This document shows, in pieces, positions 35,501 to 45,250 of a DNA stretch of 49,078 bases. The translations under genes and the position numbers were made by a program. The DNA lies in contig NW_022985204.1 in the NCBI RefSeq assembly GCF_010093535.1, forward strand, positions 532,351-581,428, read 5' to 3'. The DNA is from Lindgomyces ingoldianus (Eukaryota > Ascomycota > Dothideomycetes > Pleosporales > Lindgomycetaceae). How positions within the stretch are numbered: the first letter of the stretch is position 1; each line of letters opens with the position of its first letter. The notes below the pieces were generated by a model. That model saw only the letters and a list, made by a program, of their open reading frames with translations. It was not told the origin of the DNA and did not search any database.

Positions 35501-36250
35501 ATAACTGTGTAAGGTCTGTAGTCTACTATCTTTTTGTATACAGCAAGGGCCTAGCTCTTAGAGTTAGCTTGTAGACTGCCTTTATTGCTGCTTCTATTAG
35601 CCTATCTGTCTATTACTATACACTGCCTTTTATTAGTTTAGCTTTAAGTGTCTTCTTAACTTTTATTTATATTACTTTTTATAGTGCATTTTTAAATAAT
35701 AGTCTTGCTTCTGCTTACTGTCTTAGGGTGTTTATATTAAAGGTTGTTTTAATTACTTTGTAATCTAACCTATGTTCTGTCTTATAGACTTTACAGCATA
35801 GTGCTGTAGCTACTAGGTTATCTAAGGTTAGCATTAAATTAATAGTGCTTTTGCTTATTTCTTACTGCTATGTTTTTGTGCCCCTAGGAAGTAGGCTGTA
35901 GAGTAAATAGTCTGCTATAAGGTGTATAATAGAGTCTGCTTTACCTTAGTAAGTGTTTAACACATCATCCCCTCCCTATAATTAGTTGTGTTGGTTAAAA
36001 TCACCTGCCAGGACCACGTCCACCCGCGTCCTGGTTTGGTTGTGTGCGGTTTAGATCAGGGTCTAGATGTGATTTATTGTCTCCCTTAGTGCTTGCTTAT
36101 CTCTTATCTTAACGTAGACTAACACTACCAGGACCGTTCGACCGGGTAGTCGTAGCGTCGCTGCCGCAGGATGGTCACGCAATTTGTTCTGACCTAAGCT
36201 GCCCCGCGCACCACCGTTTTCCCATGCATTTCCTTCCTTCTGCAAGCCTC
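32575..36250 (-). mobile_element. Degraded Tad1-like non-LTR retrotransposon (LINE)
   Basis: Read on the minus strand, about 36150-35930 translates as the endonuclease part of a fungal LINE ORF2. It has a VLVVLVYV strand, QALRETI, then VDVVLAGDFNQH and GGDDV in that order, with stops where RIP would turn Trp or Gln codons into stops. The endonuclease end is little mutated (normal GC); the remaining 3 kb toward 32575, where reverse transcriptase would lie, is heavily AT-converted and stop-dense. Poly-T runs near 32589 and 32637 could be the reverse complement of a poly-A tail. The superfamily call rests on the endonuclease segment alone. Confidence 0.7.
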
Positions 36251-37590
36251 AACACTGGGTTCCGCCCCTCTACTTAGTTGTTAATACCCTCGTTGGTATC
36301 ATTTGTAACAAGATAATTTACATACTAAAGGCTAAAAAAAGTACCCTTCGCTCCTACTTCCTTATCCTGCGCAAAGACATGGCACTAAACCTATCCGGGA
36401 ACGTTGGATCCCGTCCTGGGAGACTACGTGGGGTGACCGCTACCTACCTCCCTGCGGCGTGGTAGCTGGGCCATATAGCTGAGTTTTGCCACATGTCCAG
36501 GTGGACAAGTGGACACGAAACTCATAGAGAGGAAACATATCACCAACACGTTACTGGGCGAACATACTAAGCTGCTGTCACTGTGAATTCATGGTGTATT
36601 TCTATGGGGTTACGCTTCAAGTCCCTCATTGCTATAGCGAATGCGATGAAATAGAACACAACGTACCTTTAGCGGCGGGTAGCTGTACTCCAGGCGGCTT
36701 CGTACGCCCGCGAGTGGTTTGTCAAGCTGCTGCTAGAGGCACCGATGTCAACGCCATGGAGGGAATCTAGCAACTTAATGTTCCAGCGCTTACGCAGACC
36801 AAGGATTGGTTCACGGCTGACTCTGCCAAAATGTACCTGATGTTGGCCGAATATAATTAGAACGAAATGGACACGGGTGTAGTTTCTGGGATTCCGTTTT
36901 CAAAATCGAGTGCGCTTTTCTGGTTTCCCAGTCTCCAGTACAGCGTCCTACGCCACAGCCTTCCCTGCCACGGGGCGCTTCTGCCACGGAGTCACGGGCT
37001 TCTTTCGTCCCATGTATGTGTCGACAGGTAAAGGACCGCCAATCAGGCTGTCTGGTACTGCAGGATTGTGTGGCATTCGACCGTAGCATGCCGGGTGTTT
37101 GGTGTTCGATTCACGCAACGGACGTCGTTTTGTTTGAGCCTAGGTCCGACAAAGTTGCGAGAGGCGCTTAATTCATGTAGGAACGCCACCAGTCTGTACC
37201 TCCGGAATTATTACCAATTTGGTTAGCACAGGATTGTGACATATGTAATCGTAACGCAACCTAACAAGCGGGCCGGCCAAAGCTCCGCAGCCTTGCGATC
37301 AAACTTGGCTATCGCTCTGGCGGTTCGTCAGCCAGCCCACCTCTTGTAGATTCGCCACTCTACAAGATCCTGGCCAGCTCAAAGTCGACAGCACCAACAG
37401 CCCGGTTGTCGCGGTGGAGCAAATCTCTGAGTCTGGATTAGGATGTTCAAGATATGACAACACTTTAGGGACATTTCGGGTCTAAGTCGACCATCAAACA
37501 TGCTGAAGCGTTGCTTAAAGGAGCTGGCCGGCGTAGATGCTTGCATGTGGTATGTCGTACGTGATCGAATAAACTTCTGCTGCTAGCCAC
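36251..37590. other. Normal-GC DNA, no recognised gene
   Basis: Partly the less mutated 5' part of the LINE (to about 36500). At 37258-37276 acctaacaagcgggccggc resembles the end of TIR transposon A (acctaacaggttggccggc) but lies in unmutated DNA, so it may be the end of a related, little-mutated element. Open frames here carry no recognisable features. Confidence 0.35.
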
Positions 37591-38125
37591 TTAAGGATGG
37601 TCGCCATCACACCCTCCAAAGCGCGCTCGATCCCTTTCGAAACAGTGTGCAAGGTCTGCCAGGAGTGGAACCATGGTAGGTTTCAAGGTCATTCTCTCCG
37701 CCAACCCGGAGACGAAAAAGCCGATTCGTTTCTTGGACATAAGTGGCTTTAGTGCATTCAATCCAATCAATCCTCGTAGCAAAGACGTCAAAGTTTGGAT
37801 GCCTTCGCATATGAAAGAGTACTCAGAGATGCGTGTAAGAGCCCAGAATTCAGTTGTATCAATCGATGATCTCCAAATCAAACAGCTAACGCGCCGGCTT
37901 ATACTGGGCGAAATAGCAATTTAGTTGATCAGACTCGCTGCAGAACATGAGGCTCGCGATGTAATATGCGTTGCGAAACCAGGATTTATTACAGATAAGG
38001 GCGGAATTATAAGCAGTGGCACAACTATGTGGCTAATAGGAGTGTTCGTAACTATTAAGATAAAAGAGGTCTCAACTGTAATGCTCCATCAAACTGTGCA
38101 CGGCTTTAGGGAACAGAGGGAATAA
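37591..38125. other. Unrecognised open frames, possible gene remnant
   Basis: On the plus strand 37673-37924 (83 codons) continues in the same frame after a single TAG to 38125, giving about 150 codons with one stop. A 96-codon frame opposes it on the minus strand (37591-37881). I recognise neither. A plus-strand gene broken by one stop is possible, but chance is not excluded. Confidence 0.2.
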
Positions 38126-38720
38126 TTTCTTATTTCGGAGATGGTAAGTCTTAGCAGAGAAGTCCACGCAACATGGCAAAGAGATCAAGCTTAACCCTAG
38201 CCTAAAAATGTGAGGATGGTAAAGAGGAAATATTCGACTTTTCAATTTGCTGTTGCTTTTTTCTTTTTTTGAATCTTTTCCTAGGCAAATTCGGTTGGCG
38301 GGCCTTGTTCGAATTAGGTAGCAACTCTATTTTTGTGCGAGGATAAACATACTTAGTGGCTGCGGTGTTGCCTACTTGGCTCAATCTAATTGGGCATGTT
38401 AGCGCCGCAGCGGCCCGCTTCTCTTGGCGGACTGGTACGTGGAGGTATATATTCATCCACATCAGTCCTCTTTGTTCCTATCCTTGAGTTTACCGCACTT
38501 TTCTTGCTGAGGATTTACAAAGTCTCTCTCCCATTTAAGGCCTGCTGTCCCATTGTCGACTCTAGGCTTTTTCCACTCTCGCATCGCCATACCACAACCA
38601 TTCAAATAACCGCCTACCTGTCATATTGTAAGTCAGATCCTGTGACACGACGTGTCCAGCGCTTATACTTATTTAATGGCATAGGCTCAGACGACGCTGC
38701 AACAGTAACTGCTGCATCAC
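38126..38720. promoter_or_regulatory. Region upstream of the MazG-like gene
   Basis: About 600 bp of normal-GC DNA. It would have to hold the promoter if the bacterial-type genes are expressed in the fungus. A tatacttattt run lies at about 38665-38675, 45 bp before the ATG. No gene seen. Confidence 0.3.
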
Positions 38721-39056
38721 ATGGTTGAGCCATCAGTCCGCGACGCACTCGCCACATTTGCTGCGGAGCGCGATTGGGGGCAATTCCACACCCCAGAGAA
38801 CCTCGCTAAGAGTATAGCCATTGAAGCGGGCGAGTTGCTCGAGTGCTTTCAGTGGAACGCAGACGCCGAGCCGAAGCGTGTGCGCGAGGAACTTGCAGAC
38901 GTCCTGACGTATTGTCACCTTCTCGCTATTCGCATTGGAGCCGACCCGGATCAGATCGTGCTAGAAAAACTTGAAGTCACGCGCAAGAAGTATCCCGTGG
39001 AGAAGGCCCGAGGCGTCAGTACAAAGTATGACAAGCTTCCAGATAGCTCAAGTTGA
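38721..39056 (+). CDS. MazG-like nucleotide pyrophosphohydrolase (bacterial type)
   Basis: An intronless 111-residue protein, the full length of a small all-alpha MazG-like NTP pyrophosphohydrolase. The metal-binding pattern is complete: Glu35 and Glu38 in IEAGELLECFQW, then Glu57 and Asp60 in REELADVLTY. The N-terminus (AERDWGQFHTPENLAKS) and the tail (KYPVEKARGVSTKYDKL) are the standard ones of bacterial homologues, so the frame is intact end to end. The family hydrolyses (d)NTPs to monophosphate and pyrophosphate for housecleaning, alarmone control or, in some bacterial loci, phage defence. The last 29 nt overlap the start of the next gene in the +1 frame, a bacterial operon habit. Transfer from bacteria is inferred from gene architecture and motif wording, not from a tree. 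Confidence 0.88.
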   Translation: MVEPSVRDALATFAAERDWGQFHTPENLAKSIAIEAGELLECFQWNADAEPKRVREELADVLTYCHLLAIRIGADPDQIVLEKLEVTRKKYPVEKARGVSTKYDKLPDSSS

Positions 39057-40848
39057 GTTCTCTAGACCTGCTGTTGCAACATGGAGGTCCCAAGATGACA
39101 AACATGGGAATTGGCCTGTCGTGTATGTGTTAGACAACGATAACCGCCCGGGTGGGAGGAACTCAAATAATGTATTGAGAGATATCTACGTCGGAGAATC
39201 TCTCAACGCGGTGGGTCGATTACGCCAACACCTCGAATCACCAGCGAAAAAACATCTGACGAACGTCCGGGTCATCCTGCACGAGAAATACAACAAGTCG
39301 GTTTGTCTAGACTTGGAGTCCTATCTTATCAGAATGATGGCTGGTGATGGCGCCAATCAAGTGCTCAATCGAAACAACGGCATCACCGACGCACAATACT
39401 ACCAGAGGGAAGCATATCGCGCGGGGTTTCGAGCTGTGTTCGACCAACTCAGATCTGATGGGGTCTTCACGCGAAGTATTCCGGAAATCGAGAACAGCAG
39501 CCTCTTCAAGCTATCTCCTTACAAAGCGCTAACGGAAGATCAAGCAAATTCCGTCGAAGAGATTCTCACGAAGTTCTTCATCGACCTCTCGACGGGCAGG
39601 AGAGGCGCAATTGTGATCCAGGGCGATCCAGGCACCGGCAAGACCGTCGTTGCTATATACTTAATTAAGCTCCTTGTCGACATTGCAGCACTCAACTCGC
39701 TCGAAGATCTCGACAGCGACTCGCGGTTTTCCGAATTCTTCACTGCAATCAACCAAAGTCTCCTTCAAAATTGCAGAATCGGGTTGGTCGTACCGCAGCA
39801 GTCGTTGCGCGGCACCATCAAAGATGTTTTTCGAAAGACGCGCGGGCTCCACCCGGACATGGTTATGACACCATTCCAAGTAGGAGAAGCAGATGAGGTT
39901 TTTGATATGCTAATAGTTGACGAGACTCATCGGCTCAATCAACGCGCTAATCAACCGTCAGGAGTGCTCAATGGAAAGTTTACAACTATCACAAGGGAGC
40001 TATTCGGCAGCGACGACTTCAGTAAGACCCAGCTTGATTGGATCCTGGCAAAGAGTCGGCAGCAAATTTTCCTTTTGGACGCAATGCAGAGCGTTCGACC
40101 GGCTGATCTTCCACAAGAGCTGCTTTCAGATCTCGTTGCGGATACTCGTGCAACAGGCCGGCATTTCCAGCTCCGCACCCAAATGCGTGTACAAGCGGGC
40201 TCAGATTTTGTGTCTTACATTCGCTGGATCCTTGATCCTAACCCTCTCTCCGTTCCGCGATCGCGACTGAGTTTTGGAGAATATGATTTCCGAGCCTTCG
40301 ACACCGTTGAAGAAATGCGAGATGAGATTTTCCAACGCAACGCTGAAGCGGGACTTTCACGCATGGTTGCTGGCTACGCTTGGGAGTGGAAGACTCAGAA
40401 GGACAAGACGGCTTTTGATATTGAAATTGGCGATACAAGACTTCGCTGGAACAGTACGCCAACGGATTGGGTTTCTTCTGAAAACGCGCTGCAGGAAGTT
40501 GGGTCTGTTCACACGGTTCAGGGTTACGATTTAAATTATGTTGGTGTCATTATTGGTCTGGAATTGCGCTTCGATCCGCTTCGAAGGCGGCTTTATATCG
40601 ATCGCGACTCGTACTTTGACAAAAAGGGCAAGGAAAATAATCGGGCGCTCGGTAGGACCTACTCGGATGACGACTTGCTGCGGTTCATAACCCAGATCTA
40701 CGCAGTGCTCTTGACACGAGGGATTCGGGGCACATACGTTTATGCATGCGATCCTGGCTTGAGAGCATATCTTTCGGACTTCATCCCATCCAGTTCTGGG
40801 AATCCCGTAAATTCAGCTCTCAACCCAAACAATCACACAATTTTCTAA
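39028..40848 (+). CDS. GIY-YIG nuclease / SLFN-g3 (DUF2075) helicase fusion protein
   Basis: Intronless, 606 residues from ATG 39028. That start was preferred over an in-frame one 57 nt upstream because MTSFQIAQVEF fits the family's N-terminus and lies inside the end of the MazG gene. Residues about 29-105 are GIY-YIG-like: VYVL with Tyr33, IYVGES with Tyr54, GRLRQHL with Arg64/66, and LDLESYLI with Glu97. Residues about 165-585 are the schlafen-group-3 helicase domain: Walker A GDPGTGKT (199-206), Walker B LIVDET (295-300), LLDAMQSV (349-356), TQMRV (384-388), GYAWEW (449-454), VHTVQG (494-499), and VLLTRG...YVYACD. All motifs are intact. Expected activity: ATP-driven nucleic-acid translocation or remodelling coupled to a nuclease, an arrangement seen in bacterial defence-type proteins. 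Its biological role in a fungus is unknown. Confidence 0.88.
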   Translation: MTSFQIAQVEFSRPAVATWRSQDDKHGNWPVVYVLDNDNRPGGRNSNNVLRDIYVGESLNAVGRLRQHLESPAKKHLTNVRVILHEKYNKSVCLDLESYLIRMMAGDGANQVLNRNNGITDAQYYQREAYRAGFRAVFDQLRSDGVFTRSIPEIENSSLFKLSPYKALTEDQANSVEEILTKFFIDLSTGRRGAIVIQGDPGTGKTVVAIYLIKLLVDIAALNSLEDLDSDSRFSEFFTAINQSLLQNCRIGLVVPQQSLRGTIKDVFRKTRGLHPDMVMTPFQVGEADEVFDMLIVDETHRLNQRANQPSGVLNGKFTTITRELFGSDDFSKTQLDWILAKSRQQIFLLDAMQSVRPADLPQELLSDLVADTRATGRHFQLRTQMRVQAGSDFVSYIRWILDPNPLSVPRSRLSFGEYDFRAFDTVEEMRDEIFQRNAEAGLSRMVAGYAWEWKTQKDKTAFDIEIGDTRLRWNSTPTDWVSSENALQEVGSVHTVQGYDLNYVGVIIGLELRFDPLRRRLYIDRDSYFDKKGKENNRALGRTYSDDDLLRFITQIYAVLLTRGIRGTYVYACDPGLRAYLSDFIPSSSGNPVNSALNPNNHTIF

Positions 40849-40868
40849 GTAGCGATCCACTAAACTCA

Positions 40869-41170
40869 CTAGTCAACATTGTCAGCACAATGTCCGCACC
40901 GTTCGCAGTCCTTACCTTGAAGCGCCCAGTCCTCGCGTGAACCAGTGGCCCTGTCGAAAGATTTCGCCCACGTTATATGGAAGGCTACAGTGTCAGAGGC
41001 TACCTCTGGCACGGACACATCCGACAGGTATACATAGCACTTAGATGCACACTGATCCCGGGGTAACATAGAGTTGATCGACGTGCTCAGCTCATGACTA
41101 GCAGACTGGTTGATGCAGCAAGTATTGAACCAGAAGTACTGCAGAGTATCCACTGCAGCCAGTAGCTGCT
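40869..41170 (-). pseudogene. HET-domain (heterokaryon incompatibility) relic
   Basis: Read on the minus strand, it contains LLAAVDTLQYFWFNTCCINQ followed by a SINSML...CYVYLSDVSV segment, the core of a fungal HET domain (normally YFWIDTCCI...AINSM...CYVYLSDV), ending with a weak WALQ like the RGWTLQE motif. A TAG at 41169-41171 stops the frame upstream, and no HET C-terminus follows. Only about 95 codons survive, so it is a gene fragment. Confidence 0.7.
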
Positions 41171-41202
41171 AGCGCGGCATATGATGAAGCAAGTAGTGCA
41201 TC

Positions 41203-41436
41203 GTGCATCGTGACAACACAACTATTGACGAACTACTTAAGCTTTTCACATATCTACCGCTTGCTATTGTGCAGGCCACCGCTTTTATCAACAGCAACGA
41301 CATCTCAGCGTCCGAGTATGTATCATTGTTTGGACATGCTAGCATAGAGGCAGAGCTTTTGAGCGAGCGTTTCGAAGTTAAAAAGTATAGTCACCTACCA
41401 AAAGCTATTAGCCACTTTAGAGATACTAATGCTTAG
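41203..41436 (+). pseudogene. NB-ARC/TPR-type NLR fragment
   Basis: The plus strand encodes TIDELLKLFTYLPLAIVQA followed by TAFINSNDIS and EYVSLFGHASIEAELLSERFE. This is the LPLAIVQAAAFI helix block at the end of the NB-ARC domain in fungal NLR proteins that carry TPR repeats. About 78 codons remain; the P-loop is missing upstream, and beyond 41440 the sequence turns AT-rich and stop-dense. The HET relic just upstream is in the opposite orientation, so the two pieces are not simply one collapsed gene. Confidence 0.65.
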
Positions 41437-41694
41437 ATTTTAAATGATTGTACTGTTAGTAAATTACTACTTTTTCTAAATACTATAAACGTAAATAAAA
41501 CTGTACAGAAAATGTTATTTCAGTCCTCTGTTAATATAATAAAGCAATTCTATATAACTATAACTAGCATTTCTAAATTACTAGCTATAGATAACATCTT
41601 ATAGGCGCGTAAGCAACCCTTATCTATCTATACAAAAGCATTGTATACTAGCTAGCCTCTAAAGCTAAATAAAAACACAAAGAAGCAATGAATA
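41437..41694. repeat. AT-rich degraded DNA before TIR element B
   Basis: Short AT-rich, stop-dense stretch, perhaps the RIP-affected continuation of the NLR fragment. No frame can be followed through it. Confidence 0.35.
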
Positions 41695-43780
41695 ACGTAC
41701 CTAACAGGTTAGCCGGCCACACAGGTTGGCTAGCCACTTTTGCTAAGCCCCTACTACACTCTACCTATCTACATAATGCCTTAACAACAACACTAGATTA
41801 AATCTTTTAAAGAACATTAGATACAGCTTACTTTTTAGGCTTTTAAATAAGACTTAAAACTCTTTTTATAACATACTATAGCTATTTATAATGTTTTTTA
41901 CATAACACTAAGTAATTAACACGCTAAATAGCCTTTATAAGTAAAATACTAGCTTAAATTAAAAAATTTAACTAAGCTTAAAAAAAAGGTAGTTATTATG
42001 TTTGCAGTAATCACACGATAGTCAGATGCGTCGTCACCATGGTCGCATGCGTCGTCACCATGATCGGATGCGTCGTCATCATAGTCGTATGCGTCGTCAC
42101 CATGATCTGTTGCCAAGACTCACCCACTCATTTCGCATGTATATAGACTGCTACAAAGGACTCCTCTAGCAAGACAATACAATGCAGTTCCTCATGCCTT
42201 TGGTGCCCCACATAGCTTCACATATTAAGTATATACTTAAGCTTATTATACACAGATTTCTCTCTAGGCTTATAGCTATAGCTAATATAGCTAATTTCTT
42301 GCGCATAAAGTATAATCTAGGCTAGGTTAGCTTAAACTAGCCTAGTATATAAGTTAAGCACTGCTCTAAGTTTATAATAAAGTTTAATTATAAGTATAAT
42401 TATAAAAAAGCGCTTTATAAGAATCTAAAGGTTATTTAAAGCTAGTTTTACCTAGTAGCTAACATAAAAGCTAAGTATAGTATTTAAAATGAAGACACAT
42501 ATAACTTTAATAAGTTAGGCTTTATAATAAGCTAGGTATTAACTAGAGTAGTTATTATAGCTTTAGAAAAATAAAGACAGCTAAAGGTAATATAGTAAAG
42601 TAATAAAAAGTAGATAATAGTTATTTAAAGTATTAATATAATAAAGTAAACTATTCTACTTTTTATTATTTTTAAGAGCTGCTATTACTTTTTTACCTAG
42701 TATAAAAAAAATCTACTTTAAAACTAGGTTATTATAGTCTCTAAGAACAGCTAGATAATAAATAAGCTTAAGCTGTAGTAGTTAAAGCACTTTAATAAGC
42801 ATATAAAAAAAAATTATAAGCACTTATTAGCTTTTTATTATTAATAGCTATAAAAGCTATAACTTACTTAATTTTTAGTAGTACTATAAAAAAAATAAAA
42901 TTATTACTATTTATATGCTTTTATACTTATTACACCTTTTATAGCCTCTTAATATAAGTTGTTTTGCCTCTTTAAAAAAGGTGTATAAGTGCTAAGCTAA
43001 AAATCTTATACATAACTAGATTACTTATATTATAAAACTTAAGTTTCTACTATCCTTTATACACGCTTATAATGCAGTAATTACTTCTAGTAATATTTAA
43101 AAAGAGTTTTAAAGTGCTAGTTTAGTCCTATTTAACTTAAAATAAGTTAAAATAGCCTTTAATATCTAGTTATATACTTTATTACTACTACTACTTATTA
43201 ATAGTAAGCCTTAGTAGTTATAAACCTTAAGTAATACCTTTAAATTTAGGTTATAATTAATGCTTATAAAAGTAAAAATTTAAAAGCATATAAATAGCTT
43301 ACTAGTATTTATAGTAGAAGCCTTTAAAAAAGGTTTAAAAAGGGCAGCAATTATTGCGCATAAGCTAGTGTTAGTGTAAAAGGAGATTATAAAGCTTTAA
43401 GTAGTAAATAAGGCTACTACATAATATAGATTATATAAAAAAAAGTAAATTTAAGTAAAAAAGACTTTAATAGTTAAAAATAAAGCTTATCTAACTACTC
43501 TAAAGAAGTTTAGAGCGTGTAGTAATAGAAAAAAGCTAAAGATATAAGTGCGCGCTAAAGAAGGTAAGCTAAGTTAAAAGTAATACAAGCAGTGCAATTA
43601 GACTAGTGCAATTAGACTAGGCATAACTTATATATATGTAAAAAAGTAGTAAAAGTAGACTTTAAATAATATCTTATGTTGTATTACTTTATATAGGGCT
43701 AAAGTGGGCTGTTTTGCGCTAGAATAGGGTGGTTTTAGTAGGGGCTTAGCAAAAGTGGCCGGCCAACCCGTTAGGTACGT
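41695..43780 (+). mobile_element. TIR DNA transposon B (inverted copy of element A) split by a solo LTR
   Basis: It begins acgtacctaacaggttagc and ends ggccggccaacccgttagg plus tacgt, with TA on both sides (41693-41694, 43781-43782). It is inverted relative to the copy at 28711-30570. Total 2086 bp; without the nested LTR and its duplication (229 bp) it is about 1857 bp, matching the 1860 bp of the other copy. The left end has two GGCCGGCC-type cores and the right end only one. Heavily RIP-mutated, no ORF. Confidence 0.82.
41999..42222. mobile_element. Solo LTR, 224 bp, with TATTA target duplication
   Basis: Starts TGTTTGCAGT and ends GCTTCACA, flanked by TATTA at 41994-41998 and 42223-42227. 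Same family as 7161-7388. From 42028 it holds four 21-bp units beginning gcgtcgtcaccatg. It is far less AT-converted than the transposon it interrupts, so it came later. Confidence 0.85.
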
Positions 43781-43782
43781 TA

Positions 43783-44334
43783 TATTAGGTAGTAAATAAT
43801 TATTTTACTTACTCTAAGCTATTATAATGCTGTTAAAGACTTACTACTATATTTATTCTTATAGAGGACGAAGATACTTTATAAAACGTACGCTTAAAAG
43901 TGTATAAACAACTAAAGTTTAATATAAATAGCTTAATTTCTATTAAGTTCTAATCTAAATCTAATTAAAAAATTCTAATAGGCTATACATCTACATCTTT
44001 TATAAGAAACAAAAATATATTACTACTAGTAAGCATATAGTAGATAATAGTATAGAGAAGTTAGTAAAAACTATAGAAGATAATTATATCAAGCGTATTC
44101 TAAGTTTGTTAAGCGTATAAACAAAGTTATGTTTTTTTTAAAATAAAAAGTAGATTAACTTAAGATTAATAAAATTATACTACTTAAAAATTAGCTAGAG
44201 TGTAGTCTTTTTCTAAAAATAGAAATATTTAAATTTAAGTAGCTAATAGATAAATAATCGCTTTCCTAGATAGGCTAAATCTATCCCTACAGAGATTAGA
44301 TTACTAAGAGGCTAGTTACTTTTAGTAGGCAACT
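43783..44334. repeat. RIP-degraded DNA
   Basis: AT-rich, stop-dense sequence between transposon B and the P450 island. No recognisable gene. Confidence 0.45.
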
Positions 44335-44498
44335 GTACATATAAGGATCACCACCCGCCTTCATGTGCTATCCTACAGGTTACTCTCTATATCTTTATTG
44401 GTGCTCGCCTGAACCGCAACACCATTCTTTGTCTATTTCTCAACAAGGACACCACCAAAACTCGACAAACAGCGTCACAGAGTTCCAAGATATCCAAG

Positions 44499-45250
44499 AT
44501 GCTTGTCACTCTCTCCAGGGCATATCGACCCATGCCAAGTGATGTGGCAGTCGCCATAACCCGATCAACGAACGTGCTTGCGACACCAACTGGCTGGATG
44601 TATCTGATTGGATCGTATTTCATTCTGCAATGCCTTTTTTGGGCCTACCAGCAACGCTTTGAGGGAACGATCCCGCTTCTTGGTGTTAATTCCAAGTTTG
44701 AGCCGAGATTCATGAAAGGCTTGAGGTTCTTCCGTGATGCGACGTCCATACTCCACGAGGGTTATTGTCAGGTACTCCCAGTTTGGGTCTCTCCCGATAA
44801 TAAGGTACTGATTGTGGTTCACCCAGTATCCCTCGAAAGCTTGGAGGTTTTTCCGAGCGGACACCGACTTGATCGTACTTCCCTCGAAATACGTTGACGA
44901 ATTACGATCCCTTCCACATACAATTGCTAGCCCAACCCTCGCACATGCGTATAATCTCTCCGGTTCCAATACCAACATGAACATCATCTTAAAGAACAAT
45001 CTCCACTTCCGTGCCCTTCAAGAACGACTGACGCCGAACTTGGGGAAGCCAGCGCAGCCAATGCAGGAAGAACTTTGCCATGCATTGGATCTGGAGCTGC
45101 CCCATTGTGTTGGTCAGTCCATGCTGATGTACACACCACATGGCAAGAAGCTGATCAGGAGCAGAGTGGTCTCCGATCAAGCCTTACCATTCCATACTTC
45201 GCCTGGTTGCGAGGGTCAGTGCTCGTATTTACGGCGGACTGTTAGCTGGT
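44499..45250 (+). pseudogene. Cytochrome P450, 5' portion only (truncated)
   Basis: Three exons join in frame: 44499-44771, 44827-45112, and 45159 to about 45250, with 55- and 46-bp introns, giving about 215 residues. They show an N-terminal membrane anchor (WMYLIGSYFILQCLFWAYQQ), IPLLGVNSKF, the GYCQYPSKAWRFF block formed across the first junction, VDELRSLP, NMNIILKNNLHFRALQERLTP, then EWSPIKPYHSILRLVARVSAR. This is the start of a fungal microsomal P450 of the CYP68/ent-kaurene-oxidase-like kind (about 500 residues when whole). The I-helix, ExxR and haem-Cys regions are absent: after VSARIYGG the DNA becomes AT-rich. About 160 bp of normal-GC leader upstream is preserved. The break is probably a transposon insertion or deletion. 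Confidence 0.8.

Noticed and set aside
40746..41436. A single HET-NB-ARC gene with a gap
   Set aside because: The HET part is on the minus strand and the NB-ARC part on the plus strand, so they cannot be one transcript as they stand.
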